This document shows, one piece after another, positions 41,833-49,323 of a DNA stretch of 49,323 bases. Both the position numbers and the translations under genes were made by a program. Origin of the DNA: Anaerolineae bacterium (GTDB taxonomy: Bacteria; Chloroflexota; Anaerolineae; B4-G1; SLSP01). The DNA is taken from positions 1 through 49,323 of the forward strand of contig JAFGSL010000532.1 of the NCBI GenBank assembly GCA_016934645.1. Direction: 5' to 3'. The stretch's first letter is position 1. Each line of letters opens with the position of its first letter. Under the pieces are notes generated by a model, which had not been told where the DNA came from, did not search any database, and saw only the letters and a program-made list of their open reading frames with translations.

Positions 41833-44362
41833 GGCGATGATGACACAACATCACGAATTCTTTGCCCAAAACTGGGCCTTGCTACAGCAGGCGGCGCTGT
41901 ATTGCCCTGACCCGAACCCGACGTTCGGCAATCCGGCGTTCGATGCGGCGGACTTCCGCGTGCTGATTGTGCGGCTGTCACCCTTCCGCGACGTGGATCG
42001 CTCGACACCACACCTGTTCCTCTTTCAGAGTGTGCGCCGCGCGTTGCCGGATACCTACATCGATATAGCTTTCTTCCCGCCGCAGTATGACCGCGAGCGT
42101 TTTCTGGCGGCGGGCGCACCGCTGCTTGTGGGGACACAGTCCTGGCGCGGCATCGAGGCCTTCGACGCCGTGTTGATCTCCAACGCCTATACGTTGGAAT
42201 TGATCAACCTTCCGTATTTGCTGTACAACTCCGGCGTGCCGTTACTCGCCAGTCAACGGGATTCGCGCTATCCCCCGCTGATTCTCGGTGGCTCTAATGC
42301 AATGGCAACGCAGGCCATCGTCACGGAGACGGGCGATTGTGTGGCGGATGCGCTCTTCTTCGGTGAGGGTGAGCGCGAGGTGGAGACGCTTGTGCGCGTC
42401 CTTGCCGAGAATGTGGCGTTTCCTAAGCGCCAGCGTTTGCTGCACGCTGCCGAGACAGTGACCGGTCTGTGGATTGCCAACGGACTGCCCGATCGACACG
42501 TGAAAAAGGCCGTGTGCACCGATCCACAAATGGACGATCTGCTGACCGCATATCCCCTTTTAGACAGCCCTGAGGCGGCGACGGCGAAGTTGCAGGTCAA
42601 CTACGGCTGCCCGGCGTTCTGCACGTTCTGTTTCGAGGGGTACGAGCGCAAACCCTACCGTGAGCTACCCATAGAAGCTATTCTTGCGGCGGCGCGGCAG
42701 CTTAAACAACAGCAAGGACCGTATGAAGTCGATCTCTACAGCTTCAACTTCAACACGCATGAGGACATTCTGGCGCTGCTCCTCGCCCTCAACCGGTTGT
42801 TCGACCGCGTGAGCTTCAAGAGCCAGCGCGTGGACGTGTTGGCAACGTTGCCAGGGCTTTTGGAAGCCGAGGTGATCGCCGACAAGCGCAGCTTCACCCT
42901 CGGTATTGAGGGTATCAGCCGCCGGATGCGCGCCTTCTTGCACAAGAGCCTCGCGGACGCCGAAATCGAGAGCGTGCTGGCACGGCTGCTGCGCCAGAAG
43001 ATCCGCGAGATCAAGTTGTTCTACATTCTCACCGGGCACGAGACCGAATCCGATCTGGATGAATTCCGCGACTTTGTGGGTGCTTTGAAGGCGCTGCGCC
43101 AGCGCACCAATCGCGGTGTGCGCATCATCTTCAGCTTCGGTTTGCTGGTGCGGATGCCGTTCACTCCACTGCGTCACGACCAGCTTTTCCTCGACGAAGC
43201 GGAATGGCGGCAGGTGATCGGGCCGGCGAAGTCGGTGTGCGAAACGAACGGCTTCGAGTTCCGCCTGGCGGTGCCGTGGGACGAATATGCGGCCTCGCAG
43301 GTGCTTGCGTTGGGCGGGCACTGGCTGCACGCGCCGGTACTCGCGCTGGCACGGGAAGGTAATTTTTACGACGTTGCACTCACGCCTGGCTATTGGGAGG
43401 CGTTACGGGCTTGGATGGAGGATCACGGACATTGGAGCGAGACATTCCTCGGCGAAAAAGGACCGGATTTTGCCTTCCCGATGAGCTTTGTCCGCTCGGA
43501 TGTGACGCCACGCTTCCTTTACGCCCAATACCAGCAGGCACTCGCCGGGGAGGATGAGGGTTACTGCCTGGGAAGCCGATGCCTTGCGTGCGGCGCGTGT
43601 ACCGCTGCGGAGCAACGGACCGCGATTACCGGACACGCGATGCGGACCGCGTCTGCGCGGCATCCCGGTGGAGCGTACCTGCGTGCGTTGGAGGATGTGA
43701 TGCGTACCAAGTGGCGGCTCAAGCCGGTCTACGCGCGATTTTGGCTGCCGCCGGAAGTCGCGGGACGCGATCCTGCCTGGCTCAACGCCTGGGTGATGCA
43801 AGCCTTGCTCGCAGAGTATCCCGATCTGCTCGACAACTTGCTCTCTGTGGAGGAAAGCCTCTTCACCACAAAAGACAACCGCCGCCGCTACGCCAACCTC
43901 CACGGCGAGACTGTCTTTGCGCTCAAAGCGTGGGATACATCGAAGCTAGTGGAAGCGCTGGAGGGAGTGCGGGAGTGTGGGAGTGTGAGAGTGTGGGGGC
44001 AGTTCCGGGGATGGGTCGATGGCTTTGTGTCAGGGATCTTTGAACGAATGGAACTGGCCCTCACCTTGCCTTCGGCGCATTTCCCCGATGCCGGACAGCA
44101 GTTGCGGCGCATGCTCCAGATGGCCTACGCGCCGGTCAACGTCCGCAGAGTGGGGGAGGGCTATGCCTTTGAAGTTCCTGACAAGGCGCTGAAGAAGAAG
44201 TTGTTGTTCGAAGGTGAGTTTAATCAAGATGAAACGACCTTCACAGCCCAGTTGGTCGTCGGCCCAAAATTCGAACTGCTGGATTACCTGCGTTCATTTC
44301 CGCAGCCGGAGCGCTGGCGGGAAGCGCGCGTAGAGGTTAAAGGGTTGTGGGTTGTGAGTTGA
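41831..44362 (+). CDS. Radical-SAM protein with Rossmann-like N-terminal domain
   Basis: 843 aa from the first ATG; the ATGs at 41837 or 41840 may be the true start because the promoter -10 overlaps 41831. The N-terminus (about 35-200, FRVLIVRLSPFRDVD, AVLISNAYTLELINLPYLL, PPLILGGSNAM) looks like a B12-binding-type Rossmann domain without the DxHxxG motif. The radical-SAM cluster is C260-PAF-C264-TF-C267. A second cysteine group CLACGAC (C584, C587, C590) may bind another cluster. The C-terminal part (about 620-840) resembles the RNA-modification-linked halves fused to such enzymes. It reads away from the eCIS locus, so probably housekeeping; substrate unknown. Codons about 711-723 lie in an octamer repeat. 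Confidence 0.85.
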   Translation: MAMMTQHHEFFAQNWALLQQAALYCPDPNPTFGNPAFDAADFRVLIVRLSPFRDVDRSTPHLFLFQSVRRALPDTYIDIAFFPPQYDRERFLAAGAPLLVGTQSWRGIEAFDAVLISNAYTLELINLPYLLYNSGVPLLASQRDSRYPPLILGGSNAMATQAIVTETGDCVADALFFGEGEREVETLVRVLAENVAFPKRQRLLHAAETVTGLWIANGLPDRHVKKAVCTDPQMDDLLTAYPLLDSPEAATAKLQVNYGCPAFCTFCFEGYERKPYRELPIEAILAAARQLKQQQGPYEVDLYSFNFNTHEDILALLLALNRLFDRVSFKSQRVDVLATLPGLLEAEVIADKRSFTLGIEGISRRMRAFLHKSLADAEIESVLARLLRQKIREIKLFYILTGHETESDLDEFRDFVGALKALRQRTNRGVRIIFSFGLLVRMPFTPLRHDQLFLDEAEWRQVIGPAKSVCETNGFEFRLAVPWDEYAASQVLALGGHWLHAPVLALAREGNFYDVALTPGYWEALRAWMEDHGHWSETFLGEKGPDFAFPMSFVRSDVTPRFLYAQYQQALAGEDEGYCLGSRCLACGACTAAEQRTAITGHAMRTASARHPGGAYLRALEDVMRTKWRLKPVYARFWLPPEVAGRDPAWLNAWVMQALLAEYPDLLDNLLSVEESLFTTKDNRRRYANLHGETVFALKAWDTSKLVEALEGVRECGSVRVWGQFRGWVDGFVSGIFERMELALTLPSAHFPDAGQQLRRMLQMAYAPVNVRRVGEGYAFEVPDKALKKKLLFEGEFNQDETTFTAQLVVGPKFELLDYLRSFPQPERWREARVEVKGLWVVS
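43962..44001. repeat. Octamer repeat inside the radical-SAM gene
   Basis: gggagtgc-gggagtgt-gggagtgt-gagagtgt: four 8-mers, in frame, encoding a loop-like GVRECGSVRVWG segment. It appears to be a tolerated repeat insertion. Confidence 0.6.
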
Positions 44363-44428
44363 AGGTCGTTGATTACTTGCTACTCTTAACTCTTCACTCG
44401 TTACAGATTTGCCATTCGCTGATTCGCT
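44343..44428. repeat. Heptad repeats at the radical-SAM stop and in the following gap
   Basis: gttgtgg-gttgtga-gttgaag continues with gctactc-ttaactc-ttcactc and attcgct-gattcgc. The stop codon of the radical-SAM gene lies inside the first series, so its last residues (LWVVS) are repeat-derived. Confidence 0.6.
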
Positions 44429-45091
44429 ATGAACCGATACTATATTCCTGCACGTGAGACACGCGTTGAGATCATCGTCGTCAACTCGCGCTTTATTGCG
44501 ACGGCGGCGCCGGTCTTTAGTGTGGATGAGGCGAAGGCATTTGTGACGCGCATCCGGGCCGAGTTCGCCGATGCGTCGCACAACGTCCCGGCCTTCGTGG
44601 TAGGACACGGTAGCTCCGTGATCGCGCATTGCAGCGATGACGGCGAGCCGTCGGGGACGGCGGGCCGTCCGGCGCTGGCCGTGCTGCAGGGCAGTAATTT
44701 GGGTGATGCGGCGGTCGTCGTCACGCGCTACTTCGGCGGGACGAAACTCGGCACGGGTGGCCTTGTGCGCGCGTACAGCGAGGCGGTGCGCGCGGTGCTG
44801 CGTGCGCTGCCACTCGCGGAGCGCGTGCCCACGCACACCGTTATGGCCGCCGTCCCGTATAGCCTGTTCGAACCGGTGCGCTTGCTCGTCGCCGAACATC
44901 GCGGCGAAATCTTGGATGAAGACTTCGCTGGCGATGTCACGTTGACCGCGCGTTTCGCCGTAGAACGTTTCCCCGCGTTCCAGGCGGCGCTGCAGGAGCT
45001 TTCCGCCGGGCGTGTGGAAGCGGAAATCGTGGAAACCGATGATGCGACGATCATGCCTGTAATGAAAATACGCGAAAGCGTGTCACCCTGA
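44429..45091 (+). CDS. YigZ/IMPACT family protein
   Basis: 220 aa. N-terminal UPF0029/IMPACT domain (SRFIATAAPVFSVDEAKAFV; SDDGEPSGTAGRPAL; VVVTRYFGGTKLGTGGLVRAYSEA) and C-terminal DUF1949-type ferredoxin-like domain (YSLFEPVRLLVAEHRGEILDEDF). Full length for the family. IMPACT proteins are linked to translation regulation; the bacterial role is not settled. Its last residues (RESVSP) run into a dispersed repeat. Confidence 0.93.
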   Translation: MNRYYIPARETRVEIIVVNSRFIATAAPVFSVDEAKAFVTRIRAEFADASHNVPAFVVGHGSSVIAHCSDDGEPSGTAGRPALAVLQGSNLGDAAVVVTRYFGGTKLGTGGLVRAYSEAVRAVLRALPLAERVPTHTVMAAVPYSLFEPVRLLVAEHRGEILDEDFAGDVTLTARFAVERFPAFQAALQELSAGRVEAEIVETDDATIMPVMKIRESVSP

Positions 45092-45110
45092 ACGAAGCGA
45101 AGGGTCTCGT
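45080..45110. repeat. Dispersed intergenic repeat at the YigZ 3' end
   Basis: GTGTCACCCTGAACGAAGCG followed by AAGGGTCTCG, a repeat type I know from many bacterial genomes. It overlaps the YigZ stop codon. The rest of the gap to 45251 contains no gene. Confidence 0.5.
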
Positions 45111-45226
45111 TCCCCAACAATTCCAATTCCACCGGAGATGACGACAACGACGGCCTTTCCGAGATTGAGCCTTTTGCTACCGTGAGCAAGGTCAACTTAC
45201 CGATTTGTTTTCTGAAAGTTCATCAA

Positions 45227-45242
45227 GACCCTTAGGGTTTTT
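45227..45242. terminator. Bidirectional terminator between convergent genes
   Basis: ACCCT-T-AGGGT followed by TTTTT on the plus strand, between YigZ (plus) and the ParB-like gene (minus). The stem is only 5 bp. Confidence 0.4.
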
Positions 45243-45251
45243 AGATGTACG

Positions 45252-45644
45252 TTAGGGGAGCTCCCATACCTCTGCCAGGATAAACGCCTGCCCCAGATAG
45301 CGAGCCGCTGCTAGGCGATTACCGCCACCGGCCACGATGTAACGATCGCTGAATTTGTAGACCGTGATGGGCGTCATATCGTCACCTTCGAGCCTGCGAT
45401 AGGTTTCCCTTTCACGATCGGGAAAAAGGATCTCCCGCAGGCCGAAGAGGACATCCTGGAGGCTGAAGCGACTTTCGCCTTTGTCCTTCTCGATAATCTC
45501 ATCCAGCGCGATGTAGCGTAGACCCAGGAATTCGCACTGCGCCGTATTGGGCAGTGCTATCCATTCGCACTCTGCCGCAGTTCGTTTGTTGGGGGTGCAA
45601 GCGATGTTACTTTGCAAACCACGGATCATTCTCGTTGTTGTCAT
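45252..45644 (-). CDS. ParB-like (N-terminal domain) protein
   Basis: 130 aa. The C-terminal half PITVYKFSDRYIVAGGGNRLAAARYLGQAFILAEVWELP matches the ParB/sulfiredoxin-type fold, where GGGNRLAAA takes the place of the G-E-R-R-xRA motif. The N-terminal part has IALPNTAQCEFLGLRYIALDEI. No HTH domain is present, so it is not a partition protein. It is preceded by AGGAAAGGTAGAG and by an operator identical to that of the adjacent LacI-type gene, so it is probably a target of that regulator. Molecular role unknown. Confidence 0.7.
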   Translation of the reverse strand: MTTTRMIRGLQSNIACTPNKRTAAECEWIALPNTAQCEFLGLRYIALDEIIEKDKGESRFSLQDVLFGLREILFPDRERETYRRLEGDDMTPITVYKFSDRYIVAGGGNRLAAARYLGQAFILAEVWELP

Positions 45645-45679
45645 TTCTCTACCTTTCCTTTCTTGGTGATTGTTATTCG

Positions 45680-45693
45680 TGCAACCGGTTGCA
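45680..45693 (-). promoter_or_regulatory. LacI-type operator upstream of the ParB-like gene
   Basis: TGCAACCGGTTGCA, a perfect 14-bp palindrome with the central CG of LacI-family operators; the match with the lacI-side copy extends to TGCAACCGGTTGCATTA (17 bases). It lies 36 bases upstream of the ParB-like ATG. A weak TTACAG-17-TAATGC promoter overlaps it. Confidence 0.8.
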
Positions 45694-45725
45694 TTACGCG
45701 CTAAAAAAAGAGCCTGTAAGGACCC

Positions 45726-46742
45726 TTAAGCCGATTCCCGGACGATCAGTTTCGCCGGAATGGTCACGTTGGTGACGACGCCCGTTTCGAGATATTGGAT
45801 CAGGTTCTGGGCCAGCATTTTCCCTGCCATGGGGAGGTTCTGGCTGACCGTGGTCAGGGGGGGGCTGCTGAACCTGGCGAGCGAAAGATCGTCGTACCCC
45901 ACCACCGCGACGTCCTCGGGCACACGCCGTCCTAGTGCGTGCAGCACGTTCATCGCCCCGGCGGCCATCAGGTCACTGTTGGCGAAGACGGCATCCATGT
46001 CGGGCCTGGCTTCCAACAGGTGTTGCGTTAGCTCTGAGCCGGACTCGGTCGTCCAGTCGCCGTACTTGACCAGTTCTGAATCAACCTCTTGCCCGGCCTC
46101 TTGCAGCGCGGCGATGTAGCCTTCATATCGTCGTTGTGTTTCGGCCTCGTCCGCCGGCCCGCCCACGAAGGCGATGTGACACCTTCCCCTTTGCAGGAGA
46201 TGCTCGGTCGCCAGCCTTCCGCCGCTGAAATTGTCACTGTTCACCGAGCAATAGCTGTAAGGAGGTTGGGGCGTTCCCCACACGATGAACGGCGCTTTCA
46301 TTTTCACGAGCGTCGTGATGTGAACCTGCTTGCGCGTGGAGGTCAACAGGATGAAGCCATCCACCCGGCCGGTATCCAGGTATTGGTGCGGCCAATTGGG
46401 ATCGTGCGGATCGATATTGGCCACCAACAGGTCGTAATGCGAGCTTAACAACGTGTTGGTGATAGCGCCGAGCACCTCCAAAAGGAAGAGATCGTTGACC
46501 GAGTAATCATTACATTCCTGGTACGCGTGCACGACAAAACCGATGGTGCGGCTTTCCTGCCGGCTGAGTCGGCTGGCTGCGACGTTGATCTGGAAATTGT
46601 GTTCCTTCGCCACGGCGCGAATCCGCGCTTTCGTCTCTTCGCTGATCAGCGGGCTGTCATTCAATGCGCGCGACACCGTCGACTTCGACACCCCTGTCAG
46701 TCGAGCGATATCGGCGATGGTTTGGACAGCCTTTGCGTTCAT
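45726..46742 (-). CDS. LacI-family transcriptional regulator
   Basis: 338 aa. HTH TIADIARLTGVSKSTVSRALND with hinge-helix NVAASRLSRQES, then a periplasmic-binding-like sensor domain (IGFVVHAYQECNDY...HIAFVGGPADEAETQRRYEGY...VAVVGYDDLSLARFSSPPLTTV). The ATG at 46742 has AGGAGACAA; the earlier in-frame ATG at 46772 overlaps the operator and is not used. The sensor domain suggests a sugar-type ligand, not identifiable here. The operator at its own promoter indicates autoregulation. Confidence 0.95.
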   Translation of the reverse strand: MNAKAVQTIADIARLTGVSKSTVSRALNDSPLISEETKARIRAVAKEHNFQINVAASRLSRQESRTIGFVVHAYQECNDYSVNDLFLLEVLGAITNTLLSSHYDLLVANIDPHDPNWPHQYLDTGRVDGFILLTSTRKQVHITTLVKMKAPFIVWGTPQPPYSYCSVNSDNFSGGRLATEHLLQRGRCHIAFVGGPADEAETQRRYEGYIAALQEAGQEVDSELVKYGDWTTESGSELTQHLLEARPDMDAVFANSDLMAAGAMNVLHALGRRVPEDVAVVGYDDLSLARFSSPPLTTVSQNLPMAGKMLAQNLIQYLETGVVTNVTIPAKLIVRESA

Positions 46743-46767
46743 TTGTCTCCTGGTGTCAATGATTGTT

Positions 46768-46781
46768 TGCAACCGGTTGCA
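46768..46781 (-). promoter_or_regulatory. LacI-type operator at the lacI-family promoter
   Basis: TGCAACCGGTTGCA begins 6 bp downstream of the TATAAT box, at the expected transcription start, an ideal place to block initiation. Identical to the copy at 45680-45693. Confidence 0.85.
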
Positions 46782-46786
46782 TTATG

Positions 46787-46815
46787 ATTATACGATAGGT
46801 TGATGAGTTTGTCAA
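46787..46815 (-). promoter_or_regulatory. Consensus sigma-70 promoter of the LacI-type gene
   Basis: Minus strand TTGACA (46810-46815), 17-bp spacer, TATAAT (46787-46792): a full match to the consensus, so the gene depends on repression for control. Confidence 0.9.
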
Positions 46816-46853
46816 GAGGGAATTTGAGTGCAGAACTATGTTACTACTGGTAT

Positions 46854-49323
46854 CTAGGCATCGTTAAACTCATACTGCTCGAACTTCAATGTCCGGCTGT
46901 TCTCGCTGATCGTGCGTACTGTACTTTCGTCGAAGCCATCAGGCTTGCGGGCGTGGATTTCCACAGTAATCTCTACCTCGCAGCCGACTTGACTGGTGAG
47001 GCGCTGGATGACTTCTTCGACGATGAGGCCCATATCCTTGTTAACACGTTGAGCATCCACATCGACCCGCCCGTAGTAGCGTGTGAGGGCCGGTTGTGGT
47101 TCGGGTTCCGGCTCGACTGTACCGCCACTATCTGAAGGCGTGGTTCCACCTGTCACATACACTGGCTTTTTGCCGCCCGGTTGCGGCTCTGGAGGTTTGA
47201 CAACCTCCGGGGGCCTCACAATGTGATCGGGGTGTACCAGCAGGCTGTGCTCGTCGAAGTACACCTGCCCCAATTGGCGGAACAGCACGCCGGTGTGATG
47301 CCCTTCGGGATGTTTGCCGGTGGCGTAGGCGATGGGCGCGTCCAGCCGTCCTACACCGGCTTTGACTGCGGCCAAGAGCACTTCACGATCCGCCAGACGC
47401 GGCAGGTAGACGTACTGCGCAAGATATTCCCACAATTGTTTGAGGCCTACTTCCCACCCACGCTCGTCATTCCAGATGTAGCGTTCCAGTTCCATGCACA
47501 GAATGTCGGGCGACCATTCCTCGATGAGCAGGCCGTCGTTGCGCAGTTTGCGAGCAGCGCGGGCATAGAAGTTGTCGTCGCCGCTGATACGGCCGGCCTG
47601 GAAGGTGATTGGGCCAAGCGGCTCCGGCTGTTCCGGCACGATAAGCCAGCTATAGGTGCCTCGCAAGCGCACTTCGACCGTCTCATTGGCCTTGTTCAGA
47701 CTGCTAGCGACCTGCCGCCGCTGTTGGGCGTCCAGGTTGAGTTCTTCGCGCTCTTCGTTAATCGAGTCCCAGGCAAGATAATCGCGAACGGCGCTTCCGA
47801 GCGCCGCCGCGTCGTTATCGTCGGGCGCAATGAAGACGAGCATATTCTTGTAGAGCCGCTGCGCGTTTCCCCGGCTTGCCAGGAAGCGTTTCGTGGCGAC
47901 TATGGCCGCAGATTCGGCAGCGCCACGTTTGTGCGTGTCCCCGGGAAGCAAAACGACGACCCGCACACAGCCCTCGTCTATCACGTCGGATGTCCCTGAT
48001 GGCGCAACGTGGAAGGCGGCAAAATCCCGCGTCTTGGGCACTTTCCGCAGCCGCGTGATGATTTCCAAATCCACATCTGCTGGTTTGAACGCCTGCGCCC
48101 GGTCGCGGGCCAGCTTGTTGACGGTGGGGCGCGTGTCGTACCAGTAGCGGCTGCCATCGGTGTAGAGGTAGGTGAGCGCCCCGCCCATCCGGCGTAGTGC
48201 ATCGCCGAAGGTGGCGGCGGATTCGCCGGGCTGGGCACAGCCCAGACGGATGCGCACTTCCTCCAATCCGCGCACGTGTTGCCCAGCCACCGAAGGGGCG
48301 CTGCCAATGAAGATGGTACGCGCGACGCGCCGGGTGGCGCTGTAACGTCCCAGGACCGGGACATCGCCGTCGATTTTGAAGGGGCGGGATTCGGGGCCGT
48401 CGATGTCCGTTTCGTAGACGGCGGACCAGGTATCCGGCAGATAACGCAACAGCTCGTTGCGGATCGGCGTCGCGTCCAGGGGGAGCGTGCCCGGCATAAT
48501 CAGCAGGGATTGATCGCCGCGCGTCCACAGTTGGTGGATGACGGCGGCCATCAGCCGCAGGACGCCGCGCGTGCGCTGAAAGCGTTCGAGCGTGGACCAG
48601 TCCTGATAAAGCCGGTCGAACAACTCCGGGTGAATGGGGTAGGCAGCGCGCATTCGATCCAGGTAGTCGCGCTCGGCGACGCCGGAGGGGAACTCGCCGG
48701 CTGCATTGCGGTAGAGATCGCCAAAAGCATTGACCACGGCATCGCGCGCGGCGTAATCCACACTCGAGGCAAAGAGTCGCCGCCGCACGATTTCAAAGCT
48801 TTCCAGGGTAGTGACCGGCTTCCAGATGGATTCGATGCGCCCGACGATGTGGGCGAGAGTATTCAGGGCCGCCTTGCCGGCCTCGCCCCCCACCTCGATG
48901 TCGGATTCGGGGACGGAGACCAGCAACATAGATTCGGCGGTGCGCCGGATGGCCTCGGTGAGGGCTTGCATAAAGGTCATAATGGACTCAAAGGTACCGC
49001 CCGGCAACCGTTCTTTGACCCCGTAGAGGTTGCGGGCATAGGCGACCAGTTCATCCACAATGACGAGACACGGCCCGAACTTGAAGAACAATTCGCTGAG
49101 GGCGTCTGAGCCGGGGCTGACGCCAGCCTGATCTGCCTTGGCGACCAGCGCGTAGGCTTCAGCGCCGCCAAGCTGGTAGGCCATCTCGCCCCAGAGGGTG
49201 TGGACACGCAACGTAGTGTGTTGCGCGGCATCGGGGTACTCACGGGGACGGTCAGGACCGAGGGCGGTTCCCACGAGCACAGCGATGTTGGCTTCCGGCA
49301 GGTCAATGTCGCCAATTTGGGCC
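46854..49323 (-). CDS. DUF499-type ATPase, defence-associated (5' partial)
   Basis: About 822 residues are visible; the frame is open to the window edge, so the N-terminus with the expected Walker A is missing. Near the start KFGPCLVIVDELVAYARNLYG is a Walker B-type strand. Further segments (MTFMQALTEAIRRTAESMLLVSVPESDIEVGG; RTRGVLRLMAAVIHQLW; LYTDGSRYWYDTRPTVNKLARDR) match DUF499 proteins, large ATPases found beside DUF1156 methylase-like and DUF3780 genes in anti-phage islands. A linker rich in Pro and Glu (KPPEPQPGGKKP, EPEPEPQPAL) leads to a C-terminal domain of about 75 residues. The partners would lie to the right, outside the window. Confidence 0.75.
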   Translation of the reverse strand, partial: AQIGDIDLPEANIAVLVGTALGPDRPREYPDAAQHTTLRVHTLWGEMAYQLGGAEAYALVAKADQAGVSPGSDALSELFFKFGPCLVIVDELVAYARNLYGVKERLPGGTFESIMTFMQALTEAIRRTAESMLLVSVPESDIEVGGEAGKAALNTLAHIVGRIESIWKPVTTLESFEIVRRRLFASSVDYAARDAVVNAFGDLYRNAAGEFPSGVAERDYLDRMRAAYPIHPELFDRLYQDWSTLERFQRTRGVLRLMAAVIHQLWTRGDQSLLIMPGTLPLDATPIRNELLRYLPDTWSAVYETDIDGPESRPFKIDGDVPVLGRYSATRRVARTIFIGSAPSVAGQHVRGLEEVRIRLGCAQPGESAATFGDALRRMGGALTYLYTDGSRYWYDTRPTVNKLARDRAQAFKPADVDLEIITRLRKVPKTRDFAAFHVAPSGTSDVIDEGCVRVVVLLPGDTHKRGAAESAAIVATKRFLASRGNAQRLYKNMLVFIAPDDNDAAALGSAVRDYLAWDSINEEREELNLDAQQRRQVASSLNKANETVEVRLRGTYSWLIVPEQPEPLGPITFQAGRISGDDNFYARAARKLRNDGLLIEEWSPDILCMELERYIWNDERGWEVGLKQLWEYLAQYVYLPRLADREVLLAAVKAGVGRLDAPIAYATGKHPEGHHTGVLFRQLGQVYFDEHSLLVHPDHIVRPPEVVKPPEPQPGGKKPVYVTGGTTPSDSGGTVEPEPEPQPALTRYYGRVDVDAQRVNKDMGLIVEEVIQRLTSQVGCEVEITVEIHARKPDGFDESTVRTISENSRTLKFEQYEFNDA

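Noticed and set aside
47181..49109. Two plus-strand frames of about 270 codons
   Set aside because: Antisense to the conserved DUF499 reading frame and without recognisable domains.

Overview
The window looks like a chromosomal segment of a Chloroflexota bacterium, probably Anaerolineae-like. This is an inference from gene content, from heptad-type simple repeats in intergenic DNA and from a TGTCACCCTGAACGAAGCGA-type dispersed repeat; no rRNA, tRNA or marker gene is present to prove it. No CRISPR array, phage capsid, terminase or phage integrase is visible.

Layout. 1-320: fragment of an IS3-family transposase and an inverted repeat. 319-5466 (minus strand): a Cys/Met-metabolism PLP enzyme, a double-RCK channel-like protein with a degenerate pore filter, and an ABC-F ATPase preceded by a strong promoter, a short leader ORF and an attenuator-like leader. 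5655-5850: a peptide fragment and a structure closely resembling an integron attC site. 5874-41672 (all minus strand, transcribed from right to left): a complete extracellular contractile injection system (eCIS, phage-tail-like) locus. 41831-45091 (plus strand): a radical-SAM protein and a YigZ/IMPACT protein. 45252-46815 (minus strand): a ParB-like protein and a LacI-type regulator, each with the same 14-bp palindromic operator. 46854-49323: a DUF499-type ATPase running off the window.

The eCIS locus in transcription order: AAA+ ATPase, DUF4157 protein (eCIS hallmark), DUF4255 tail-terminator protein, sheath, two tube proteins, a small tail-assembly chaperone whose C-terminal partner (DUF6760-like) lies in the -1 frame behind a G8 run, a 56-aa acidic protein, a third tube protein, an 828-aa proline-rich protein, LysM tube-cap protein, VgrG-like spike, PAAR tip, gp25, baseplate J, tail protein I, a GLEV-motif protein, then three envelope-associated proteins (FHA protein with repeated Trp-Trp motifs, a two-TM protein, a 1032-aa FHA-TM-Fn3 protein), a 2850-aa secreted VCBS/LamG/PKD protein, a 42-aa protein and a 257-aa protein with an eCIS-type N-terminus fused to an M15-like peptidase domain. 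The last is a likely cargo toxin.

Working model (inference): the particle is built from one long transcript started at about 39430, with hairpins between the tube genes setting stoichiometry. The FHA/membrane proteins and the giant secreted protein may anchor the particle in, or present it at, the cell envelope under phospho-threonine control. The M15-like protein at the distal end, next to the attC-like element, would be an exchangeable payload. Most notable: (1) a probable -1 frameshift in the tail-chaperone pair, (2) the attC-like site beside the putative effector, (3) the FHA/membrane module joined to an eCIS, (4) the ABC-F leader.
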